Of a DNA stretch of 64,000 nt, positions 13,001 to 24,464 are shown piece by piece (position 1 is the first letter of the stretch; each line of letters opens with the position of its first letter). Made by a program: the position numbers and the translations under genes. The stretch comes from Oncomelania hupensis (Eukaryota; Mollusca; Gastropoda; Littorinimorpha; Pomatiopsidae). The DNA is taken from contig CM072511.1 in the NCBI GenBank assembly GCA_036898135.1, forward strand, positions 36,910,830 to 36,974,829. Direction: 5' to 3'. The notes below the pieces were generated by a model. The model saw only the letters and a list, made by a program, of their open reading frames with translations. It was not told the DNA's origin and did not search any database.

Positions 13001-14598
13001 CTACTCTCTACTTCGATCCAAGCTATTGGGCAAGTAGTCGTCGGTTTCGTCAAGTCTGCTCCTTGTAGTTCGACTGTCTTGTCTGTTAAGTCCGCGCGCG
13101 ATACAAGAGATTCGCTAACTATCGCGTCGTATGATAGACCTGTGTCATACAGACAGTTCGCTTCTTTTCCGTTGACCTTGACCGTGTCTGTCACCGATGG
13201 GTGATCTCCGATTGTGTGTGGCTTGTTACCGCTGCTTTGAGTTAGAACTCTGTGCGCTGGCCGGCTTTCGCGCTCTTCCCTACGTTGTGCGGCCAACTTG
13301 AAACATTCTGCGGTGGAGTGATTGTTTCTGTTGCAGAACGAACAATACCGTCTTTGTTCTGCGGGACCTCTTTTCCCGAATTCCGTGTTGGGTCCTTTAT
13401 TTTGCCCAGGTCTGGGGTTATTCGGCTTATTCGCGGTGCGCTCTTCCCGGTTAGGGCTTCGTTTCTGTGCCTCTTTCCCGTTAGGCTTTAGGTCTCGCCT
13501 GAAGCTCTTGGCTTCTCCGTGTGCGGCCACGTACCTATCTGCGACCTTGACCAGATCCTCCAGTCTTTCCGCGCCCTGCTCTACTGAGAATGTTCTCAGC
13601 TCGGGGGTCATGGTTTCCCGTAGCTGTTCCCATACTAACAGTTCTGTCAGTCCATCATACGTCTTAGCCGTGGCTGACTGGCTAATCCACTTATCCAACA
13701 TTGTGGACAACCGATCCGCGAACTGCGCATAGCTCTCTCCTTTCACTCTCCGATTGGTGCGGAACTTTTGCCGATAGCATTCTCCTGTCAGTTCGAATCC
13801 CGTTAGGAGTGCCTCTTTTACTTTGTGATAGTCAGTCACTCTGTCAGTCGGTAGCTTACTGTAGATGTCATAAGCCTTTCCTCTAAGCCCTTGACTAAGC
13901 TTAAAAGACCAATGAGTGGGATCTAGTTTGTACTCTGTTGCTAGACGCTCAAACCTAGTCAGATAGAGATCTAGACCTTCCTCTCTCTCATTGAATGTTC
14001 CCAGTGGAAATGACATTCCTTGTACAGGGTTGGATGCTACCTCTAGGTGATCTGAGTGGGAAGGGGTTGAGGAAGAACTTGAAGCTCCTGATCCCAATCT
14101 TCTTAGCTCTAACTCATGCTGTCTTTCTTTTTCCTTTTCTTCCCTCTCTTTTTCTTTTTCTGCCCTTTCTTTTTCTTTTTCTGCCCGCTCATACTCCCAT
14201 CTCCTAACTTCTGCTTCTCTCTCTGCTGCTACTGCTGCCTTCTTCTGTTCTACTTCTAATTCTAGTTTCTTCTGCTCTGCTTCTAATTCTAATTTCCTCG
14301 TTTCTCTCTCTGCCTCTAATTTCTTCTGCTCTGCTTCTAGTTCTGCTTTTCTCTGTTCTGCTTCGAGCTTCTTCTGTTCTGCTTCTAATGCTAGTTTCTT
14401 CTGCTCTGCTTCTAGTTCTGCTTTTCTCTGTTCTGCTTCGAGTTTCTTCTGTTCTCTCTCGGCTGCTCTCTCTGCCTTAGCCTCCTGTTTCTCTACCTCT
14501 GCATTTATATACGCAATTAGGTCTCCCCCTGCTAAGTGTAAAGCTTCTCCCAATTCCTTGAAGCGCAATCTCAAGGCCACTGGGTCCGACATTGCCAA
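10009..14598 (-). CDS. gag-pol: Gag-Pol polyprotein of element A (Gag-PR-IN-RT-RNase H)
   Basis: A single 1529-residue frame encodes particle formation, processing, integration and reverse transcription. Residues 30-170 form a highly charged E/K/R coiled coil with ~11-residue repeats. Gag follows at ~190-360, then a CCHC zinc knuckle (C419, C422, H427, C432). The protease motif is at 485-487 (DTG, followed by Leu instead of the usual Ala/Ser). Integrase comes next: H658/H665/C695/C698, DDE triad D728-D787-E823, GPY/F module at W962-Y966. RT follows with LPFGL at 1206-1210 and FMDD at 1236-1239; RNase H Asp residues are at 1387, 1456 and 1499. No envelope gene. The GPY/F module and Gypsy-type RT rule out Copia despite the Copia-like order. 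No stop or frameshift is visible. Confidence 0.95.
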   Translation of the reverse strand: MAMSDPVALRLRFKELGEALHLAGGDLIAYINAEVEKQEAKAERAAEREQKKLEAEQRKAELEAEQKKLALEAEQKKLEAEQRKAELEAEQKKLEAERETRKLELEAEQKKLELEVEQKKAAVAAEREAEVRRWEYERAEKEKERAEKEKEREEKEKERQHELELRRLGSGASSSSSTPSHSDHLEVASNPVQGMSFPLGTFNEREEGLDLYLTRFERLATEYKLDPTHWSFKLSQGLRGKAYDIYSKLPTDRVTDYHKVKEALLTGFELTGECYRQKFRTNRRVKGESYAQFADRLSTMLDKWISQSATAKTYDGLTELLVWEQLRETMTPELRTFSVEQGAERLEDLVKVADRYVAAHGEAKSFRRDLKPNGKEAQKRSPNREERTANKPNNPRPGQNKGPNTEFGKRGPAEQRRYCSFCNRNNHSTAECFKLAAQRREERESRPAHRVLTQSSGNKPHTIGDHPSVTDTVKVNGKEANCLYDTGLSYDAIVSESLVSRADLTDKTVELQGADLTKPTTTCPIAWIEVESRYVTGRIQAAVLQKPLYDLVLGCRYVFLGTPPKTVEIAAVQTRAQAKTQPPQPEFAPNPGLEEIKTAQKEDTSIAKCFQKLPKAHTPPHKGDFYMEEGVLHRQGDGDHTQLVLPATLRAQVLELGHSMPLSGHMGIGATVQRISAHYYWPGITEDVKRYVKSCHQCQRYSPRHHTVPVTLGPSVVVGVPFQQVSVDIVGPLPMTKKRNRFLLTLVDACTMWCEAVPLPAIDTKKIADALIAIFTRVGFPDSIRTDNGSQFTGRLMQDVFELIQVHHIRTPPYHPASNGQVERLNGTLLTILRKVADDNPEAWDTYVNAALFAYRETPHAATGYTPSTLLFGRPLAGPLEALRRSWTEAKIDDTPRGATKYVADLQETLKATWKKAGEALKKARARQAKYYNRHAKDRELQVGDQVLLLLPSGTNKLDIAWRGPYRVTAKKSKTVYQVEVNGRARYHHINLLKKYTDRPATPSTHNLLAIAIAEEGESMETNAVEYPLHSKETYKDVILNGDLAAKQRQQVLQVIRQHQTVLTDRPGRTDLVEVTLTVTDPTPVRQKLYPMPLSQQRAIKEEIDTLLAAGIISESTSPYSAGTVLLRKPNGEHRLCIDFRLLNAVTQFQPEPLPDQTDLFAKLQRAKYFSRIDLSKGYYQIPVQPQVRKYLAFSTMEGHFEFNVLPFGLHNAPSIFSAMMRKLLAPLSSEHLHSFMDDILIATPTWEEHVTLLQQLLARLRDTGLTARPTKCQIGFTELEFLGHTISQGSLRPVEKTVKRLLDAPRPKTKKEVQSFLGLCGFYQKFIPNYNSIAVPLTNGTRKIAPDKVVWTAECETAFQTLKDRMTSAPVLHLPDLTQPFVLRTDASDLGLGAVLLQRDPKNAETLFPVAYASRKLRPAETHYATSEKECLGLVWAIQKFQLYLYGTHFTVQVDHQPLSFLAASKSLNSRLMRWALTLQAYSFQIEYIPGKENHGADYLSRHLVEDTAAVAHPTQLRATAPEFVPAQ

Positions 14599-14936
14599 AC
14601 GTGTCTATGAACAACCTCTGAATCACGTGGAATACCAAAACACTAGCAATATTGCAAGTCAATAAAAACAATGCAAAGACCATAAAATTCGTAATCAATA
14701 ATAGAATAAAACAAGAGTCAAATGGCATACAACAGTTACTTAAGCAAAACCTGCAAAAGAGCAATGCAACATACAGGCACAAAAATATTTGAAGCAAAAA
14801 AGTTTTTAACTAAAGAATAGTGCACCACAACTGATCAGTGTTATACCCTTACACTATTCTAAGTTATTCTACTACTACTGTTATCTAATTTTATTGTACT
14901 TAGGTCCGGTTATACCCAATTCCTATTATACACAGA
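14599..14936 (-). other. 5' leader of element A
   Basis: Non-coding leader between primer site and the gag start at 14598. Short frames here are not supported. AT-rich, with no obvious upstream ORF. Confidence 0.7.
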
Positions 14937-14954
14937 TCCTGGCTAGGCTCGCCA
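14937..14954 (-). promoter_or_regulatory. Putative tRNA primer-binding site of element A
   Basis: On the minus strand TGGCGAGCCTAGCCAGGA begins 7 bases after the 5' LTR. The leading TGG complements a tRNA CCA end. I cannot match the remaining bases to a specific tRNA from memory, and the 7-base offset is long. Confidence 0.5.
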
Positions 14955-14961
14955 ATTAAAG

Positions 14962-16606
<1,645 letters not shown>

Positions 16607-17508
16607 ATTGGGGGGGGGGAGTTATTTGTAATTAATTCCAACCTGTTATTCTGCATATTCCGTGTAATTATTTACTAAACCTTATTATTTATTTTTTTTA
16701 ATTGTTGTGTTCTTTTTTAATTATATGCAAGAATAAGTTGCCTGTCACTTAATTATTATGTAGAATTTTGTTAGCAGGGTTGGCTTATTATATAAGCTCG
16801 CTTGTTGCCTATCCTGTAAATCATTGTTTGTAATGATGTGTTTTTTCCTTGAATAAAACATTTGTTTAAACCAACCATGATCGAATCAAACATCAATTTT
16901 TTTAGAACAAGGTGTACAGAAGATCTTTGACCGAAAGAATACTGTCATGATCCAATACCTTTTTTTTAAATCACAGACCGATTAGTCACCCAAAATTGGA
17001 TTGTAACTTCTGTCGAAGCGTGTTAGTAAATACAAGTACCTGTATAGATAATCTTTTAATGAGTTATAACTCTTGCATCTTTTTTTTATTTCTGAATAGT
17101 ATTTGACCGAACGCTGAAATACGTTATGTCACTGACAACATGACAGAATTAAATAGATAACAGCAGCCTCAGAAATCACATTTACATGCCTAGGCCGAAG
17201 ATCTTAGATTAAAAGTTATTAAAAGGCTCTTATCGACCACCAATCATTTTGTAATTACTAGCTGAACGTTACAATGTGTATTGGCGCTGATGCCATGGGA
17301 GATTCAACTATAAGATTGCAGTTTCAGTTTTTGAGCGGTGTAGGCTTTGCGCGGACGGTCGCTGATACAAATTTACCGGAGAGCTTCTATCGACCATATC
17401 TAGTCCCCTTTACGCTGATGTGTTGGGGACTATAATCTATGTAACGCAAACGCTATCGACCACCATTCATTTCTTAATTGTTATTTGTAATGGCATTGAC
17501 TTTTACCC
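16607..17508. other. Non-coding stretch, nothing recognised
   Basis: AT-rich. An AATAAA lies near 16851 but no coding region leads to it. No gene supported. Confidence 0.4.
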
Positions 17509-17530
17509 TGGCGGCAGGGATGGCTTAGAC

Positions 17531-18571
17531 AGGCAGGCAGGCATGTAGATTAACGTCCCCGGACACACTAGGCATATAGGGGACTTGGATAGAAGATGTT
17601 CGTTGTTATAAGATATCGAGCTGAAGTAGGAAGGACGGATGAAGAAGTGAAGCTTGATGCAGGAAGAAATCACTTGAACTAGTTGAAGATGGAGCGCGCA
17701 TGGCAGCTACAACAAGCGGAGTAAGAAGTCGTGATAATGCAGAGTGGTCAATATGGTAGGAAGACCGATGAGTAGGCGCATGAAGCGACGCAGAAATGTC
17801 GTTAAGGGTGCCAAACGAAATGAGAAGGACAAACCAGAAGAGGAGAGCCGAGGAGGCCATAAAGGGAATCGCCGATAAAGCCGCAAGAAGGTGGCCGCGT
17901 GAGTGTGGGTAGGTAGAACGCAGGATGCCACTGGCAGTGAAACACTTGTAGTCCGGAGGTCGCCACTCTCCACAGGATACCCTGCGTCGCCCAATCGTAG
18001 TAAAAGAAACTGGGCAACCAAAGGCCGGGGACGACGGAAGCCAACGAAGAGGGCCCTTCCAAGCGACGCAGCCGACACCCAGTCCCGAGGAGCCCAACAA
18101 GGTAGAAGATGTAGTTTGAGGTTAAGGTGGAGTGTCGGGATCACCCACAGTCCGCGTCAGCAGCTTTAGCTTCGTTACTGCCACCGCCGGTTCGGCCCCC
18201 ATAGCGCCCCGACGGTGCGTCCTCCTCATATCCGCATGCTTGGCGTCTGTGGGTCAGAACGTCTCCGTGAGCAGTTGTGAGCTCAAAAGCCTATGGACCG
18301 CCGCAGTAGTAAATGCTGGTCGGCAACCGCCGCAGTGGAAAACGCAGGTTAGCTAGGCAAGCTGAACAGGTAACCGCCGCAGTGGAAATGCAGGTTGGCA
18401 AGATGGTAGGAAAGGAAGATGCCCAACACCTCAGCGAATGGTAAATGCTGGAGCTCAAAGAAGACAGACTCCTGGCGATGCCAACCTCCTAGGAGCTTGC
18501 GCTACCTCGTCCTGAGCTGGCATGCCCGTCCTTGACTGTCGCTGTTCAGCTGCTCGATGACCCTGTCTATG
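17531..18571 (-). mobile_element. Retroposon (unclassified LINE 3'-end-like), 1.04 kb
   Basis: Flanked by perfect 10-bp TGGCTTAGAC duplications. Read on the minus strand it ends in a conserved block (GTCCCCTATATGCCTAGTG, then TGTCCGGGGACGTTAAT) plus a GCCT tetranucleotide tail, as a retroposed 3' end would. The body is GC-richer than its surroundings and contains repeated CCGCAGT...AAATGC motifs. Minus-strand frames of up to 164 codons (17606-18100) have no recognisable domain; I treat them as untranslated. Confidence 0.55.
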
Positions 18572-18581
18572 TGGCTTAGAC

Positions 18582-18640
18582 TTCTTCTTCTTAATTAAAT
18601 TAATGTCCCCGGACACATTGAGCGTATAGGGGACCTAACG
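18582..18640 (-). mobile_element. 59-bp 5'-truncated copy of the same retroposon family
   Basis: Contains the same terminal block (GTCCCCTATACGCTCAATG, then TGTCCGGGGACATTAAT) followed by a (GAA)n tail, and lies between two copies of TGGCTTAGAC. It is therefore a second insertion of the same family at the same target. Confidence 0.6.
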
Positions 18641-18708
18641 TGGCTTAGACGTCCGTGGCGCAGAGTTTTATACCCATTGGGTGACTTGGGTTCGATGCCA
18701 GCGTCCCT

Positions 18709-18878
18709 CACTATGCTTATTGGGATATAGAATAAGCCTCTTTCAATATGCTTACTAGAATATGGAATAAGCGTCCCTCTATATGCATACTAAAATAGGA
18801 GAATAATCGCCTGTCTATTTGTTTGCTAAAATATAGAATAGGCGTCCGTTCATCTGCTTACTAAAATATACAGATTAA
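18709..18878. repeat. Imperfect ~37-bp minisatellite, about five units
   Basis: Successive units share the pattern TATGCTTACTA-AAATAT-GAATAAGCGTCC. Units drift by substitutions and small indels. Confidence 0.6.
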
Positions 18879-18913
18879 GCTGAGAAAGGGACACTATCTA
18901 CAAAGGCGATCTC

Positions 18914-18917
<4 letters not shown>

Positions 18918-18945
<28 letters not shown>

Positions 18946-19050
18946 TTATTTTATAAAGCGCGATTCCAGACAACTGTCTGCTCAAAGCGCTCACACGCAT
19001 GCACACACTCTCACACTCGCAGGTTAACATTATAATCTTAAAGTATCGAG
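18918..19050 (-). repeat. L2-like LINE or SINE 3' tail
   Basis: On the minus strand GAGCGCTTTGAGCAGACAG, then GCGCTTTATAAAATAAAT followed by (ATT)n. This GCGCTxTATAAAT-(ATT)n ending also terminates the L2-like fragment at 47.3 kb. Confidence 0.5.
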
Positions 19051-19528
19051 TTTAAACGAAGGGTAAAATATGTATACTAAAAGAAAGATGTACATGTACA
19101 AGATTTAAACTTTAACACTAAGGTAAAACACAGGACAGCAATTTTTTAAAAAGTTAGGGCAAAATGGGTACAGTGGTTACAAATACAATATATAAATCGC
19201 ACAAGCTAAGAAATAATTGATTTTACATGCGAATCACAAAACCAAACCATAAACAGAATTTTAAAAAGTATGTGATAAAACAAAATGACATTGTACTAAA
19301 ACGTATTGCACATAACATTGCATTACACAAACACACACACATACACACACAAAGAATGAAATTACGGATTAAACCGTCTTATAAAATATTACGTATTACA
19401 TTTAAAAACAAAAATTAAAATAATGAAAATGGCCAAAATTTAAAATAAAAGACTCCAGCGTAAGAAAATAATTTTCATAGCCTACACCTCGACCGACAGA
19501 ACGACCCATGCCGAAAAATTGTTGAAAT

Positions 19529-19562
<34 letters not shown>

Positions 19563-20339
19563 ACTCTCTCTCTCTCTCCCTCTCCCCTCATCCCCCTCCT
19601 CCATCGCCTCGTATACCGATTCGGCGCGCCTATGAAAAAATTGTTGATCAAAGCGTGTTTGGTGCACTGCAAAATAAAATTTATGTTCTTTTAATATAAC
19701 TGCCATCCTGCAAATTGTCTAAGCATGTAAATCTCAAATAAATATTAATCCTGTTAGAGGTAAAGGAGATTTTGGCAACGGCGTTGTAGTTTGAACAGCG
19801 AAATATCTCGTAAATTTATGCGTAGCAGAATATTGTCACAAAGCGCTTAACGTTGGAGATGTACGAGATTTAGGTTTTTCTTCAGAAAATGTTATATATT
19901 GTTCTTTTCTATACTGTTTCTCACCAAGTGCCTTAGCTTTAAAAGAATTAATGTCATTAATTCAACCATTAATTAATGCCTTAATTCTGTCATTCTTCTG
20001 AAACTGAAAACAGGGGACAGATATCCGACCAGATGTTGAGAACATATCACACAAATATTTTGGCCTCAGTATTTAGAAAAAATAAAATGCAGTGAATAAT
20101 AAGACAAAGATAACGTTGAAAACCAAACACCGCAAGGAACCTGTATTGCCTCATCGAGAACACTTACCTAAGGGGACCACTGCTTTTATTTGCTCAGATA
20201 ATAATCTACCATTTAACTCGACAAGATAAACTTCTTTTTAAAAAGACAAACTGATTGAAGGATTTTTCATAACCCTTTAAAAAAGGATTATAGGCCCCTC
20301 CCCTTGTTTGCTTATCATATCGCAGTTTGATGATATAAG
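19051..20339. other. Non-coding stretch with a (CT)n tract
   Basis: AT-rich, no supported gene. A (CT)n microsatellite lies at 19533-19578. The arginine/glutamate-rich minus frames there are repeat translations. Confidence 0.5.
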
Positions 20340-21255
20340 GTACAGTCAACATTGTCGTGCACAGGCGCTTGTATCTGAACACGCGAGCGCCTATGCCTGT
20401 GATGCGTCTCCCTTTGGTTATGTCTTATAATAGATAACCATTGATTGATTGATTGATTTATTATTGCTTTAGGTCCAGCGGACTCTTCCGAGCCAAATCA
20501 GGACCGGACAACCCCCGATCCGCATAAAAGATCTGTTGAAACAACCCCAGTGGGAAAATTGAATGCCCTCCACCGGCCAGTCACTTTACAATAAAGACAT
20601 CCCACGCGAGGGACGGCTGAGGGTTGACCTCAACTACGCGAACTCCCCGATTACAAAAACAAAATAGAATACAAACATCATTATAAATCATCAACAAAAA
20701 AACATACATATAAAATGCCTATAGTGCTAAATAGTACATTCATAGGAAGCCCTAGTGACCACCCGGCAGAAAGCGTCCAACATTCCCAAGCTGATCCAAC
20801 AGACCTCATACACAAACAAGGAGTCTTGTCCAGGAAGAGTTTTCAAGAAAAAAGGTAGGTCATTGATCTAGCGAAGAAGAATATAGTATAGCAGAGTGGT
20901 AGGACAGATCGGGAATGGGAAAGAGCAAATGAGGAAGACAGCGACAGTGGGAATTTAAAGCACTAAATTTCCAGAAAGTGGGGATACTATTTATACTGAA
21001 ACCCCCGGCACTCCAACGGGGGGAACTGTTGCCGCAGTTAATTTGTCATGCCTACAAAGGCAAGACAGGTTTTCAACTGGGGCTTTCACTGTACCCTTTA
21101 TAGGTTAGAACAATCTACAGTGGCAAGATTGCTCATGACCCCAAGGGGTTAATAGATAACCATAAGGATATTTAACCAAAGGGAGACGCATCACAGGCAT
21201 AGGCGCTCGCGTGTCCAGATGCAAACGCCTGTGCTGTCGTGCCTTCAACTGTTCC
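20340..21255. mobile_element. Palindromic MITE interrupted by a retroposon
   Basis: Left arm 20340-20427 and right arm 21164-21255 are inverted copies. Both contain CACAGGCG, CACGCGAGCGCCTATGCCTG and GATGCGTCTCCCTTTGGTTA on opposite strands. Removing the 20442-21149 insertion and one target copy leaves a roughly 200-bp hairpin with a ~35-base loop. No ORF. Confidence 0.6.
20442..21149 (-). mobile_element. Retroposon, short family R (708-bp copy)
   Basis: Bounded by a perfect 14-bp target duplication TAATAGATAACCAT (20428-20441 and 21150-21163). Minus-strand 3' end is CTGGACCTAAAGCAATAATA with a (TCAA)n tail. The body is shared with 40668-41260 and 44738-45308. Near the shared 5' part is CAGTATAAATAGTATCC, a TATA-like motif. 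No credible ORF. This copy extends about 115 bp further 5' than the other two. Confidence 0.7.
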
Positions 21256-21957
21256 AGACTTGTCGTCTTCAAAGGGACTCGCTTTGACCACGTCCCCTTT
21301 TACAGATCCGTTTAACATTCACAGTGAATGTTGCCCCACTGAAAAAAGTGCTTCAAACGAAAAACAACTATCTGGAAAGTATATATATTTTTTTAGTTAA
21401 CACATCCCGTAGTTTTTGTGCTCATTAATAGGAATCGCTAGATACCTTTCTTGTGCTAAAAATATATCGTAGAGCGGATTGGTGTACCGTTAAACAGGGG
21501 TAATCACTCTCGGTCAGAACAGTAATTGAAAATTCAAACTTTAGCGGTTGGTTTGAGCCACGTTATCTTTTCTTTTATGTAATAACAAAATGAATTTTAG
21601 GCTAAACTCATTTTGGCCAAATGTAAACAAAGCCTTGGAATTGGGACCCTTTAAAATCCTTACAGTTTGCCTTTATAATAAATGACTTTTCAATCCTGTT
21701 CTCGACACTGTAGTGCCATACATACATGGCAAAGAGCACCCTGTATATAGTACGACGACTAATAGCCTACCTCTATAGTTTGCAGTGAACTGTTTAATTG
21801 TTTAAGCGGTGATTTGAAACTCCACTTAAGCGTTGCTATACATGAATATTTGCCTAATGGAGATAGGTAAGTGAATAATGGTTTAATATGTGCTGACTTC
21901 CAACAGATGGCTCTTGACGAAAGAAGAAGTAGAAGATCACCACACCACCACCTTCCC

Positions 21958-22017
<60 letters not shown>

Positions 22018-22270
22018 CATTTATTTCTGGTAATAAAATATTAAATCTGAACCCAAATCGGAATCTCCCGCAAGCTTAACACGAGCGTAGGCCCTTACAG
22101 TTGAAGGAGCTAGGGTGAAAATGATCAGTCAGGTCCCTTCTCTCAAATCCAATTACAACCAATTAATTTTCATTTAATTTTACTTTCTGGCGGTAGACCT
22201 ACTGTGTTAGAATGTTTTTTAAGGTTTGGCTTCTTATCAAGAATATGGCCTACTTTTTATGGTTAGAAGT
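21256..22270. other. Non-coding stretch with poly-C/(CT)n
   Basis: A C-run and (CT)n tract lie at 21956-22012. No gene supported. Confidence 0.45.
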
Positions 22271-22271
22271 T

Positions 22272-22292
22272 CGATGATGAGGTTGATGATGT

Positions 22293-22353
<61 letters not shown>

Positions 22354-22380
22354 AGTGATGATGATAGTGATGATGATGAT
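22272..22380. repeat. (ATG)n trinucleotide microsatellite
   Basis: GATGATG run with a few GATAGT interruptions. It lies about 60 bp beyond the splice donor of the exon at 22437-23148, so it is intronic. Poly-Met, poly-His and poly-Ser frames over it are artefacts. Confidence 0.95.
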
Positions 22381-22436
22381 AACGGAAGACGGAAACGCTT
22401 ATTGTGACACATATACTGCGACATTCGCCCACTCAC

Positions 22437-23148
22437 CTGACTGCTTCGGACGTCCGCAGACAAGGACGCGAATTTGTTCTTGACGAAGGCCCGTGACCAA
22501 GTCTTCTTGCTGCTGAAACTGTGTGACCTTTCGGGGGTCTCGCTTCTCTCACTTCCGCCATGACCTTTGACAGAAGACGTGTCAGAGGCCAAGGTCCCTG
22601 AGCGATCTCTGGGTGCGTCCAGAAGATGATCTGCTAGGAGGAAGTTCAGAGTATCTCCAGCAGAAGCTGAGCGTTTGTCAACCTCCTTGGACGCTACTCC
22701 GGCGTCTGATGTTCTCCGGCCGTCCGAAAACGGCCTGCGAGCTTCGTTGATAGCCTTAGACACGTCCCGTAGCGCTCGTTTGGGGTGGGCGGTAGTTGTT
22801 GTAGATGAAGTAGTAGTAGTATCGTTAACAGTTTTATTTTGTTGAACATAGTTAATTGCGTGCCCAGCTGTTTTACTCTTTGACTTTGGCATTGCCGACG
22901 ACCTTGATCCATCATCTTGCATAGCGTGTCTATCTCCGCTTCTTCTGTCCATAATACTGGATCCACCGCCGATGTCTCTGGAACCATCTTTCGGTTGCAG
23001 GTTAGTTCTATGAGAGTCTGTTGCTTTTCCTTTGTCATCGTCCTCAGAATCGGAAGAGCCACTGGATGATGAGGCGGAGCCCAGGTCCCCTAAGATGTGC
23101 CTGTAACGTCGCAGCAGCTCGTCTTCTTCTTTCCTTCGCTTCTTGTTC
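22437..23148 (-). CDS. Probable internal exon of an unrecognised host gene
   Basis: 712 bp on the minus strand. It starts after an acceptor (TACTAG, 23149-23150 as AG) and ends at a perfect donor CAG|GTGAGT (GTGAGT at 22436-22431). Read in the phase left by the 38745-39103 exon (2 nt carried over) it stays open for 237 codons and ends in phase 0. It begins with a basic segment (NKKRRKEEDELLRRYRHI), then an acidic Ser-rich patch (SSSSGSSDSEDDD), a Thr/Ser run and further Ser/Arg/Lys-rich, probably disordered sequence; NFLLADHLLD is the most hydrophobic part. I do not recognise the family. Matching phases and the strong donor are the case for a real gene. Confidence 0.6.
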
Positions 23149-23168
23149 CTAGTACATAGAGCATTAAA

Positions 23169-23169
<1 letters not shown>

Positions 23170-23264
<95 letters not shown>
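23170..23264. repeat. (AAT)n microsatellite
   Basis: About 95 bp of AAT repeats just upstream (in transcript sense) of the exon acceptor; on the transcript strand it reads (ATT)n and supplies part of the T-rich tract. Confidence 0.95.
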
Positions 23265-23265
<1 letters not shown>

Positions 23266-23519
23266 GATTAAACATATGCGCTTTTCCCATAATCATCCAT
23301 CAAGCTCAACCACGGAGACCTGTACCTACATGCACGCTAATATCTTTAACACACTCTAACTTATATAACACACCTGTATCACTCAAACATGCAGGAAGAT
23401 TGCTATTAGAAGACGGAAAGAAAATCTAATTTTATTTTTGAAATTTAAAACTGCATCCAGGAGGTAGGAAACATGAGCACTCAGAGAAACCAACGGATGA
23501 CGTGAACAGTCTCGCAAAT

Positions 23520-24368
23520 TGTTACACTCGATGTTGGTTTTGTTTTTATCAGTAGTTGATTCAGCCCCAATGCTTGAATCCTGATAGGTGTAACTCAGAT
23601 TCGTTTATCCACGCAACCTGTTCACTCAGCAACAAGACAGGAATCGTCGTATGAAGTTTTCCAACTTTATTCAGCGAACATCAACAACTGCATACAATCG
23701 CGTTTTCCACTTTCTCTTTCAACAACTTTCAACTCTTTTTTTGAAACAGTGAGGCAACATATATATAGTCTCTCTATACTCCAGAGAAAGTCAGAACATT
23801 CGAGCGTGACGCACTGAAGAAGAACATTGAGGTTTAACGTCTACACCCACCATTAGCGATATGGCAGACGGGGATAACCATCCCAGGGAAAGAGGGGTAG
23901 GGACCTGAATGAACACTGAACCACCAAAGCAATCATACTGCTAAAATTGACAGTAAAAATGGCCACATTTTATATCGCCCACCACGGGATTCGAACCTGG
24001 GTCATCGGTGTGCCAGGCGAACGCTCTACCTATTGAGCTAAGGCGGTGGGCGTGACGCATTACAACCAATCAGAATAATTTCGTCATCACTGTCTTACGT
24101 CATACAACTTTCCTTACCGTCCAAGAATTTTCTCAGCTATCTACATTTATCGCGAAGATTCGATCGATAGTAAGCAAAAAAACTCTAGAGAATTCTTCAA
24201 TAATATCGACCAACGAAAATTATCAACGTTATACAAAGCTTCTTCTAACAACAATGCAAAGTCAAATCACAGGTAAATACACTCTATTATTGCATGCTTT
24301 GCAAAACAAAACGATCGGATCTATCGTGCGCGTCCCACACGCACCATCGCACGCGTCCCAACGTAACA
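23520..24368 (-). mobile_element. Solo LTR related to element B, carrying a SINE
   Basis: Starts TGTTACACTCG and ends CAACGTAACA, like the 637-bp LTRs of element B, and aligns along its whole length (GATTCAGCCCC, TAACTCAGATTCG, CATCAACAACTGCATACAAT, TCGATCGATAGTAA, ATTATCAACGTTATACAAAG). It is clearly diverged. Without the SINE it is about 600 bp. Flanks CAAAT / CCAAT are a possible target duplication with one mismatch. No internal element sequence remains, so it arose by LTR-LTR recombination. Confidence 0.8.
23814..24049 (-). repeat. tRNA-derived SINE inside the solo LTR
   Basis: Flanked by perfect 10-bp duplications GCGTGACGCA (23804-23813 and 24050-24059). Minus-strand head: TTAGCTCAATAGGTAGAGCG (A box), CCAGGTTCGAATCCC (B box); tail GTAGACGTTAAACCTCAATG. 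The anticodon stem does not pair, so it is not a functional tRNA. Confidence 0.8.
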
Positions 24369-24394
24369 CCAATATGTCGCTTAAGTTCGCCGCC

Positions 24395-24464
24395 TTTGCA
24401 AGAATCGAACCCGCGACCTTCCGCATAGGAAACATCGACTAACCAACTGCGCCACCAGACCACC
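24395..24464 (-). repeat. tRNA-like SINE head or tRNA pseudogene
   Basis: Minus strand reads GTCTGGTGGCGCAGTTGGTT (A box) and GCGGGTTCGATTC (B box) about 45 bases apart. The acceptor stem is not evident. Confidence 0.5.

Larger units (their letters stand above)
17509..18710 (+). repeat. tRNA-derived SINE head split by two insertions
   Basis: GGCGGCAGGGATGGCTTAGAC at 17509-17530 matches the start of the SINE at 2731. The rest of the head, with a TGGGTTCGAT B box, resumes at 18651 after the inserted sequences. The duplicated 10-bp target TGGCTTAGAC lies at 17521-17530, 18572-18581 and 18641-18650. Confidence 0.6.

Noticed and set aside
10009..14598. Element A considered as Ty1/Copia because IN precedes RT
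   Set aside because: The integrase has a GPY/F C-terminal module and D-D-35-E layout, and the RT and RNase H motifs are of Gypsy type; only the order is Copia-like.
17606..18144. Three overlapping minus frames of 86-164 codons in the 17.5-18.6 kb retroposon
   Set aside because: No recognisable domain, all three frames open together because of base composition, and the unit looks like a retroposed 3' end.
22226..22483. Poly-Met plus-strand frame
   Set aside because: It is the (ATG)n microsatellite; the real signal is the splice donor and exon on the minus strand.
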